Assembly (NCBI GenBank): GCA_030598525.1
Contig: JAUVPT010000099.1
Span: 1 to 6,299 of the forward strand
Origin: Gemmatimonadota bacterium
Lineage (GTDB): Bacteria; Gemmatimonadota; Gemmatimonadetes; Palauibacterales; Palauibacteraceae
DNA: 6,299 nucleotides
Reading direction: 5' to 3'
Position numbers and translations under genes: made by a program. The notes beneath the pieces are model-generated. The model had not been told where the DNA came from. It saw only the letters and a list, made by a program, of their open reading frames with translations, and ran no database searches. Below are positions 1-5,015 of this stretch, in pieces. The stretch's first letter is position 1. Each line of letters begins with the position of its first letter.

Positions 1-584
1 ATCGAATCTCCGCCCGAAGCGTGCTCGGCCTTCAGCTGGGTCTGGATTTCCTCGACGACCTGGGATCGGGCCGCATCCCGGTCCTCGTCGGATGCAGCGT
101 CGGTCACCGCGAATACCCGGTCCGAGATGTCCTGTACCTGGATCAACTGATCCGCGTAGTAACCGGGAATCCGACGCTCGTCCGTGAGGGTGCGGGCGAC
201 GAATCCGGTGGAAAGAAGGTCCTCGCCTTCTCCGCTCAAGCCGGCGACCCGGCCCCGCACGCAATGGTGGTTAGTGGCCACCAGGCCGTATGGTGACACG
301 AACGACGCCGAGCAGCCGGGAATCCGAAGCACCGACAACCGGGCACGCTCGAACCACTCGGGGTTCGCGTCGAAACCGTAGGTCTCACTGAAGTAGTCCG
401 CCGGCGCGTACTCGAACGTCCACATCTTGCCGTAGTCGAATCGCCCCGCCTGGATCGTGTCCAGGTTTACACCGCCCATCTGGGCCGAGGCGGACTGCGG
501 AGCGATGGCGAGCATCGGCAGCGTAACCGCGAAAGAAAGAGCGAGCCGGGCGGCCCGCCCACGGAATCCGTAGAACCCAAGCAT
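1..584 (-). CDS. S46-family dipeptidyl-peptidase, N-terminal part (cut by left edge)
   Basis: Reading the minus strand from the ATG at 584-582 gives 194 codons with no stop up to the window edge. Residues 1-34 look like a Sec signal peptide: an Arg-containing start, a hydrophobic stretch around 14-28, and A-S-A before Gln35 as a likely cleavage site. The mature part begins with K-M-W-T-F-E (53-58), followed by Y-G-F-D (69-72) and S-F-V-S-P-Y-G-L-V-A-T-N-H-H-C (94-108). The latter is the N-terminal signature of S46 peptidases (DPP7/DPP11 type), and the His pair at 106-107 contains the catalytic His. The family is known for exported serine peptidases of about 700 residues that remove dipeptides from peptide N-termini in the periplasm. 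The catalytic Asp and Ser lie beyond the edge, so activity and substrate preference cannot be judged. The start is backed by GGAGG five bases upstream. It is transcribed divergently from the sigma factor gene. Confidence 0.9.
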   Translation of the reverse strand, partial: MLGFYGFRGRAARLALSFAVTLPMLAIAPQSASAQMGGVNLDTIQAGRFDYGKMWTFEYAPADYFSETYGFDANPEWFERARLSVLRIPGCSASFVSPYGLVATNHHCVRGRVAGLSGEGEDLLSTGFVARTLTDERRIPGYYADQLIQVQDISDRVFAVTDAASDEDRDAARSQVVEEIQTQLKAEHASGGDS

Positions 585-589
585 GGTTG

Positions 590-594
590 CCTCC
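590..594 (-). promoter_or_regulatory. Ribosome binding site of the S46 peptidase
   Basis: On the minus strand GGAGG lies five bases before the ATG at 584-582. It fixes that start, against the longer upstream readings that are possible in other minus-strand frames. Confidence 0.75.
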
Positions 595-771
595 AAAGAC
601 GTATGAACAACGACCTTCCACCGAATGCATCCCGTCCCTGCGCGCAGGTCGTGAATAGCACGCGCAAGATGCTTCCTCGGGCGCCACTTGTCACCCTGCC
701 GCCGCTCGGCACATTGTGGGGGGAACCGGGGTCCAGCCAGCAGCCTCCAGGAGCGGCCGGCGCAAGCACAC

Positions 772-776
772 AGGTG
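772..776 (+). promoter_or_regulatory. Probable ribosome binding site of the sigma factor
   Basis: AGGTG lies six bases before the ATG at 783. It is a modest Shine-Dalgarno match that favours ATG 783 over the in-frame ATG at 603 and the GTG at 774. Confidence 0.45.
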
Positions 777-782
777 ACAGAG

Positions 783-1376
783 ATGGACGACGAGCAGAAC
801 CGCCTTCAGGGCGACGTGACTCAGCTTCTCCAGGCTGTACGAGGTGGGGACTCCCATGCGATGGACCGGCTCGTTCCGCTGGTGTACGAAGAGCTGCGCG
901 CCCTGGCGAAGCGCGAGCTGTACCGTGAGCAACAGGGACACACGCTGCACGCGACAGCCCTGGTTCACGAGGCTTATCTCAAACTCGCCGGGCGCAGCAT
1001 GCCGGCGTCCGATCGTGCCCATTTCCTCGCGATCGCGGCCCGGGCGATGCGCCAGGTGCTCGTGGACCACGCTCGTCGGCGGAAGGCGGTGAAGCGGGGT
1101 GGCGACCTGGTCTGCACCACACTCACGGACGGCGCGGCACCGGTAGAGTTCCGGCCGGACGAGTTGATCGCGCTCGATGAAGCGCTGGAGAAGCTGAACC
1201 CCCGCCAACGCGAGGTCGTCGAGTTCCGGTTCTTTGCCGGGATGGAGGAGAAGGAGATCGCCGACGTTCTCGGAGTGTCCGATCGAACGGTACGGCGCGA
1301 GTGGGTGAAAGCCCGCGCGTGGTTGTATCGAGCCATGTATCCGGATGGACCCACCGGAGGCCTGGCCCACTCGTGA
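783..1376 (+). CDS. ECF-like RNA polymerase sigma factor (TIGR02999-like), kinase-linked
   Basis: A 197-residue sigma-70 family protein that would direct RNA polymerase to a dedicated promoter set. Region 2 spans about residues 15-107: a helix with L-V-P-L-V-Y-E-E-L-R, then T-L-H-A-T-A-L-V-H-E-A-Y-L-K-L (54-68), then H-F-L-A-I-A-A-R-A-M-R (80-90) and the basic V-D-H-A-R-R-R-K segment ending K-R-G-G (104-107). Region 4 starts at L-N-P-R-Q (138-142), and its helix-turn-helix is about 157-177 (K-E-I-A-D-V-L-G-V-S-D-R-T-V-R-R-E-W). These are hallmarks of the sigma class common in Planctomycetota, Acidobacteriota and Gemmatimonadota that sits beside Ser/Thr kinases. In place of the usual acidic D-A-E-D of region 2.2 it has H56-A57-T58-A59. 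The start at ATG 783 follows AGGTG and gives a normal family length; an in-frame ATG at 603 would add 60 low-complexity residues. The kinase gene follows directly, and no anti-sigma gene is seen. Confidence 0.93.
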   Translation: MDDEQNRLQGDVTQLLQAVRGGDSHAMDRLVPLVYEELRALAKRELYREQQGHTLHATALVHEAYLKLAGRSMPASDRAHFLAIAARAMRQVLVDHARRRKAVKRGGDLVCTTLTDGAAPVEFRPDELIALDEALEKLNPRQREVVEFRFFAGMEEKEIADVLGVSDRTVRREWVKARAWLYRAMYPDGPTGGLAHS

Positions 1377-1389
1377 CCCGAATCGGCCG

Positions 1390-4300
1390 GTGAGCGACGA
1401 GAAGCGGCGCAGGCTCGACGAGCTGTTTGACGAGGTCCTCGACGCCTCGCTGCAAGCCCGCGATGAAATTCTCCAGCGGGCAGATTCCGAGGACCCCGAG
1501 CTGAAGGCGGAACTCGAATCCCTCCTCGCGGCCCACGAGCGTTCGGGCGGCATTCTCGACAGTCCCCTCGACAGTCCCGCCAACATAGGCACGTCGGGTG
1601 GGGGCATCGCGGACCCGATGGAGATCCCTGCCCGAATCGGCATCTACCGCGTCGTGTCCGAACTGGGCCGCGGGGGAATGGGGATAGTCTTCCTTGCGGA
1701 GCGGGACGACGGCCAATTCTGGCGACGGGTCGCGATCAAGGTAATCAGCGGCGGCGCCCGATCGGCCGACCAGAGGGTCCGGTTCGAGGCTGAACGCCAG
1801 ATTCTTGCCACGCTCGATCACCCCAACATCGCCCGACTGTACGACGGAGGGGTCACAGACGACGGACGACCGTACCTGGTGATGGAGTACGTGCACGGGC
1901 TGCCAATTGACGAGTACTGCCGCACCAACGACCTCTCGGTCGAGGAGCGGGTCCGCCTGTTCTGCACCGTCGCTCGCGCCGTGCACCACGCGCACCGGCG
2001 ACTGGTGGTCCACCGTGATCTCAAGCCCACCAACATCCTGGTGACCAACGACGGAGAGGTGAAGCTTCTTGACTTCGGGATCGCCAAGATCCTCGACCCC
2101 TCCATGGTGGGAGGGGCTGCGCCGCAAACCCGCACCGGACTCCACCTGATGACACCGGAGTACGCGGCTCCGGAGCAGGTGATGGGCGAGCCCATCACGA
2201 CAGCGACGGACGTGTACGGCCTCGGCGTGGTGCTGTTCGAGATGCTCACGGGCCGGCGTCCGTTCCAGCTTACCGGGCGCGCCCCCGCGGAGTGGGCCTG
2301 GGTCATCGTGCAGGAACCCCCACCCGTGCCAAGCGAGGTGGCGGAGCCGACGTCCGAGGTCGTGGTCCCCGGCCCCGCCGCGCCGGAGGCGCCGCCGGTG
2401 GACGGAGCGATGCACTCCGAGCGCGCCTTCTACGTCCCGGTGCACGTCGATACCGACCGGCTGGCAGCGCGAGAGGGCCGTCAGCGTTTGCGCCGGCTCC
2501 TGCGCGGTGACCTGGACCGGATCGTTCTCAAGGCGCTGCGCAAAGAGCCGGATCGGCGATACGGGTCGGCGGCCCGAATCGTGGAAGATCTCGAGCGCCA
2601 CCTCGAGGGTCGGCCGGTCGAGGCACGTGCCGACTCAGCGGGTTATCGGTTTCGCAAATACGTGACTCGTCACCGGGTCAGCGTCGGAGCGGCGCTTATC
2701 GTGGTCCTGTCCCTGGTGGGCGGCACCGTGGCCGCTGTTTCGCAGGCGAGTCGGGCCACCCGGCAGGCCGAGCTGGCCGCCCGGCAAAGGGACCTGATGT
2801 TCGACCTGTTCCGTCTCTCCGACCCGAGCGAGTCCCAGGGCGACACCATTTCGGCCCGCGGAATTCTAGACCGTGGCGCAACTCGCATCGAGGAGGAATT
2901 CGGTGAGGAGCCGGTCATGCAGGCCGCGATGCTGGCCGACATCGCCGGCATCTATGCAAATCTCGGCATCTTTGGGCGGGCGGAGGAGCTGGCGCGGCGC
3001 GCCCTGGATCTCCGCATCGAAAACCTCGACGGACGCGGACTCGCGGTCTCCGAAAGTTACGGCCAGGTGGGTCGCCTGATGGCGGCGCAGGGGGACCAGG
3101 ACCAGGCGATCGAGTACCTGCAGCTGGCGCTCGACATCCGGCAAGCCGAACTCTCGCGCCCGGACTCCCTGCTGGCCCTCACCCAGTCCGACCTGGCGTG
3201 GCAACTCCGGGCAAGCGGCAAGCACGCGGAAGCGGCTGAGCTGTTCGAGGAGGCACTCGCGGTTCAGCAGCAGCTGTTGGGAGACGAGCACCCCGACGCC
3301 GCTTCGACTCTGTTCGGCCTCGCCGTATCGCATCACGATCTGGGGCAGTTCGAGGACGCGGAGGCGGTATTTTCCCGTGCTCTCGCGCGATTCGACACCG
3401 CCACCATGCGACCCCACCCGCTGGCGGCCGAGGCGCTCCTCAACATTGGCATGATCCGCCGCCTTCGTAGCCAGATCTACGAGGCCGAGCCACTGGCTGC
3501 CTCGGCCGTCGCCATGCGGGAAGCCCTGTACGACCCGGCGCATCCCGATGTCATCGAAGCACTCGGCGAGTGGGGTGTGGCGCTCCGTGATGTGGGCCGG
3601 TACGAAGAGTCCGAGCGCGTCCTCCACGACGCCCTCGACCGGGCCAACCGGTCTCTTGGGTACGACCACCTGATGACGCTCACCATGCGTGAGCGCTGGG
3701 GTACGGTGCTGTATCACCTGGGGCGGTATGAAGAGGCCGCCGCCACGGTCGATTCCTCGATCGCCGTGAAGCGGGGGCGGCTGGAACCGAACGACGCCAA
3801 CTACATCATGGCTCTAAGCCGGGCCGGAGACCCTTATTGGATGGACGGCCGCCTCGATCAGGCGGAAGCAAGGTACGAAGCGGCCCTCGAAGGGGCGGGA
3901 CGAAACGGCATCTATTCGATCCTGGTGCTCGACGGACTCGCGAACATCGCCCTGGCCGGTGGAGACCCCGAACGGGCGGACGAGTTGTTCGAGGAGTCGC
4001 TGGCGCTCGCGGTGGAGAAGCTCCGCCCCGGCCACCGATACACTCAGACTGTCAGGGTCGACCGGGCTCACCTCCGCATCGCGCAGGGACGCGGGGCCGA
4101 GATGGTCGACACTCTCGAGAACGTTCTCGAGATTCGAGGCGAGGTCTTCCGAGAGCCACACCCGGCGATCGGACGGGCGCTGCATCCGTTGGGCGCGGCC
4201 TACCTGGCAGCCGGCGACGCGGCGCAGGCCGAGCGCGTCCTGCTGAGGGCGCTCGAGAGTTACGGCGAGATCCCGGACACTCACTGGCGGGTGGGAGACG

Positions 4301-4458
4301 TTTCGAGTCTACTGGGGGCCGCCCTCATCGCGCAGAATCGGATTGCGGACGGCATGCGTCTGCTGCGCGAAGGACACGCCACGGTGGTCGCGCACGTAGG
4401 CCCCGACTCGTGGCAGGCGCGGGCCACGTCCGCACGCCTCGCCGCTGCCGGCGGCTGA
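1390..4458 (+). CDS. Transmembrane Ser/Thr protein kinase (PknB-type) with twelve C-terminal TPRs
   Basis: A 1,022-residue membrane kinase. Numbering is from GTG 1390. Residues 1-60 form the helical leader typical of these kinases (D-E-K-R-R-R-L-D-E-L-F-D-E-V-L). The kinase domain, about 87-400, is complete: Gly loop G-R-G-G-M-G (93-98), V-A-I-K with Lys117, helix-C Glu135, H-R-D-L-K-P-T-N with Asp210, Lys212 and Asn215, D-F-G with Asp228, and A-P-E ending at Glu262. A Pro/Ala/Val-rich insert (about 316-350) precedes the last lobe (G-D-L-D-R-I-V-L-K-A-L). One hydrophobic helix at about 430-453 follows basic residues, placing the kinase in the cytoplasm and the C-terminus outside the membrane. 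Residues about 510-1010 are twelve TPR units. The likely role is to sense a ligand or protein outside and phosphorylate Ser/Thr targets inside, the first candidate being the adjacent sigma factor. Start: neither candidate has a clear Shine-Dalgarno. ATG 1345 would overlap the sigma gene by 32 nt and add 15 Pro-rich residues. GTG 1390, 13 nt after the sigma stop, fits the family N-terminus better. Confidence 0.95.
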   Translation: MSDEKRRRLDELFDEVLDASLQARDEILQRADSEDPELKAELESLLAAHERSGGILDSPLDSPANIGTSGGGIADPMEIPARIGIYRVVSELGRGGMGIVFLAERDDGQFWRRVAIKVISGGARSADQRVRFEAERQILATLDHPNIARLYDGGVTDDGRPYLVMEYVHGLPIDEYCRTNDLSVEERVRLFCTVARAVHHAHRRLVVHRDLKPTNILVTNDGEVKLLDFGIAKILDPSMVGGAAPQTRTGLHLMTPEYAAPEQVMGEPITTATDVYGLGVVLFEMLTGRRPFQLTGRAPAEWAWVIVQEPPPVPSEVAEPTSEVVVPGPAAPEAPPVDGAMHSERAFYVPVHVDTDRLAAREGRQRLRRLLRGDLDRIVLKALRKEPDRRYGSAARIVEDLERHLEGRPVEARADSAGYRFRKYVTRHRVSVGAALIVVLSLVGGTVAAVSQASRATRQAELAARQRDLMFDLFRLSDPSESQGDTISARGILDRGATRIEEEFGEEPVMQAAMLADIAGIYANLGIFGRAEELARRALDLRIENLDGRGLAVSESYGQVGRLMAAQGDQDQAIEYLQLALDIRQAELSRPDSLLALTQSDLAWQLRASGKHAEAAELFEEALAVQQQLLGDEHPDAASTLFGLAVSHHDLGQFEDAEAVFSRALARFDTATMRPHPLAAEALLNIGMIRRLRSQIYEAEPLAASAVAMREALYDPAHPDVIEALGEWGVALRDVGRYEESERVLHDALDRANRSLGYDHLMTLTMRERWGTVLYHLGRYEEAAATVDSSIAVKRGRLEPNDANYIMALSRAGDPYWMDGRLDQAEARYEAALEGAGRNGIYSILVLDGLANIALAGGDPERADELFEESLALAVEKLRPGHRYTQTVRVDRAHLRIAQGRGAEMVDTLENVLEIRGEVFREPHPAIGRALHPLGAAYLAAGDAAQAERVLLRALESYGEIPDTHWRVGDVSSLLGAALIAQNRIADGMRLLREGHATVVAHVGPDSWQARATSARLAAAGG
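2896..4440 (+). repeat. Twelve-unit TPR array encoded within the kinase gene
   Basis: The protein repeats every 42 residues. Taking the conserved small residue that starts the second TPR helix (the A of x-A-E-x-L), its codon lies at 2980, 3106, 3232, 3358, 3484, 3610, 3736, 3862, 3976, 4102, 4228 and 4351. The spacing is 126 nt in nine of eleven steps, with one step of 114 and one of 123. A typical unit reads L-A-x-x-L-G-x-x-x-E-A-E-x-L-x-x-x-A-L. A 42-residue register (rather than the 34 of ordinary TPRs) is that of the TPR_10/TPR_12 (kinesin light chain) class, often used for peptide or protein binding. The DNA itself has diverged, so this is protein-level, not nucleotide-level, repetition. 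Confidence 0.85.
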
Positions 4459-4463
4459 CGCGC

Positions 4464-4479
4464 GGGCCGCCGTTGGCCC
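4464..4479 (+). terminator. Weak hairpin just after the kinase stop
   Basis: GGGCC (4464-4468), a 6-nt loop and GGCCC (4475-4479) form a short perfect stem starting six bases after the kinase stop codon. What follows is C-rich, with no T tract, so it is at best a weak or factor-dependent terminator and may simply be a chance GC hairpin. Confidence 0.25.
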
Positions 4480-4508
4480 CCTCCCCTATCGACGAGTAGC
4501 TTCACCCG

Positions 4509-4528
4509 GAAGACCCCCCTCAGTCTTC
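4509..4528 (+). promoter_or_regulatory. Six-bp inverted repeat in the leader of the iron-sulfur subunit gene
   Basis: GAAGAC (4509-4514) and GTCTTC (4523-4528) are exact reverse complements around an 8-nt loop. The hairpin ends 22 bases before the ATG at 4551 and does not cover the ribosome binding site. It could be an operator or an mRNA element. The evidence is only the symmetry and the location. Confidence 0.25.
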
Positions 4529-4540
4529 GAACCACGCGGT

Positions 4541-4547
4541 GGAGAGA
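4541..4547 (+). promoter_or_regulatory. Ribosome binding site of the iron-sulfur subunit
   Basis: GGAGAGA lies three bases before the ATG at 4551 (six from its GGAG core). It decides the start: the in-frame GTG at 4539 overlaps this site and would add only four residues. Confidence 0.7.
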
Positions 4548-4550
4548 CCC

Positions 4551-5015
4551 ATGATCACTCTTCTCGTCAACGGCAGACGACGGACCGTCGACGTCGATCC
4601 CTCGATGCCCCTTCTGTGGGCCCTGCGCGACCTGCTCGGCCTCAAGGGTACCAAGTATGGCTGCGGCGAAGGGCTGTGCGGCACGTGCACGATCCACATG
4701 GACGGCGTGCCCGTTCGATCCTGTCTGACCACGGTCGAGTCGGCGAGCGGAAAGGCGATCACCACGATCGAAGGCCTGTCCGAGGACGGTTATCACCCCG
4801 TCCAGCAGGCGTGGATCGAGGCGAATGCGCCTCAGTGCGGCTACTGCCACCCGGGGCAGATCATGAGCGCCGTGGCTCTCCTGGAACGGACGCCGAAGCC
4901 GACGGCCGAGGAGATCGACGTCGCGATGGCCGGTAACCTTTGCCGGTGCGGATCCTACCTGCGCATCCGGGAGGCTATCTACCGCGCGGCAGGCAGCGAG
5001 GGAGGTGGGTCGTGA
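4551..5015 (+). CDS. iorA: Two-[2Fe-2S] small subunit of a molybdenum hydroxylase (isoquinoline 1-oxidoreductase alpha type)
   Basis: A 154-residue electron-transfer subunit. The N-terminal ferredoxin-like fold has the plant-type cluster ligands Cys38, Cys43, Cys46 and Cys58 (C-G-E-G-L-C-G-T-C ... S-C). The C-terminal helical domain has the second-cluster ligands Cys96, Cys99, Cys131 and Cys133 (Q-C-G-Y-C-H-P-G and L-C-R-C-G). All eight ligands are present, and the length is usual for IorA or aldehyde-oxidoreductase small subunits. It passes electrons from the molybdenum centre of the large subunit to an outside acceptor. No signal peptide is seen, so it would be exported, if at all, with its Tat-bearing partner. 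Position 100 is His where relatives mostly have Thr or Gln, a small oddity next to a cluster ligand. Its stop overlaps the next start (GTGA at 5012-5015), implying translational coupling. The symbol follows family resemblance; the true substrate is unknown. Confidence 0.92.
   Translation: MITLLVNGRRRTVDVDPSMPLLWALRDLLGLKGTKYGCGEGLCGTCTIHMDGVPVRSCLTTVESASGKAITTIEGLSEDGYHPVQQAWIEANAPQCGYCHPGQIMSAVALLERTPKPTAEEIDVAMAGNLCRCGSYLRIREAIYRAAGSEGGGS
5001..5005 (+). promoter_or_regulatory. Ribosome binding site of the molybdopterin subunit
   Basis: GGAGG inside the last codons of the upstream gene lies six bases before the GTG at 5012. It supports that GTG as the start, and the Tat motif appears only eight residues later. 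Confidence 0.75.

Larger units (their letters stand above)
585..782. other. Divergent intergenic region (peptidase / sigma factor)
   Basis: These 198 bases separate two divergent genes and should hold both promoters. A weak plus-strand candidate is TTGTCA (688-693) with an 18-nt spacer and CATTGT (712-717); only the -35 half is good. GGAAC at 722-726 resembles an ECF -35 element, but no matching -10 is evident. A perfect 12-bp palindrome, CCTGCGCGCAGG, lies at 637-648. It overlaps the right arm of a 7-bp inverted repeat, ACGACCT (610-616) / AGGTCGT (646-652), and could be an operator. The sigma reading frame stays open back through 603, but this part is rich in Pro, Gly and Ser, has no family similarity that I can see, and ends 5' of a plausible start at 783. 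I treat it as non-coding. Confidence 0.45.

Noticed and set aside
722..749. ECF-type promoter (GGAAC ...) that might mean sigma autoregulation
   Set aside because: GGAAC at 722-726 is present, but no convincing -10 element follows at 15-17 nt, and such a pentamer is common by chance.
603..782. 60-residue N-terminal extension of the sigma factor from ATG 603
   Set aside because: It is Pro/Gly/Ser-rich, matches nothing in the family, has lower third-position GC (about two thirds by hand count), and would occupy nearly all of the divergent promoter region. ATG 783 gives the usual length and has a ribosome binding site.
1123..2601. Long open frame (492 codons) on the minus strand opposite the sigma end and kinase domain
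   Set aside because: It lies antisense to well-supported kinase motifs, its translation is Arg/His/Val-rich with no recognisable domain, and long antisense frames are expected at this GC content.
2866..3717. Minus-strand open frame of 283 codons opposite the TPR array
   Set aside because: Its apparent regularity mirrors the 126-nt TPR period of the plus strand; no independent domain is visible.
2896..4440. DNA tandem repeat or CRISPR-like array suggested by the 126-nt period
   Set aside because: The period exists only at the protein level; the nucleotide units are too diverged to be a DNA repeat, and there are no identical repeats with spacers.
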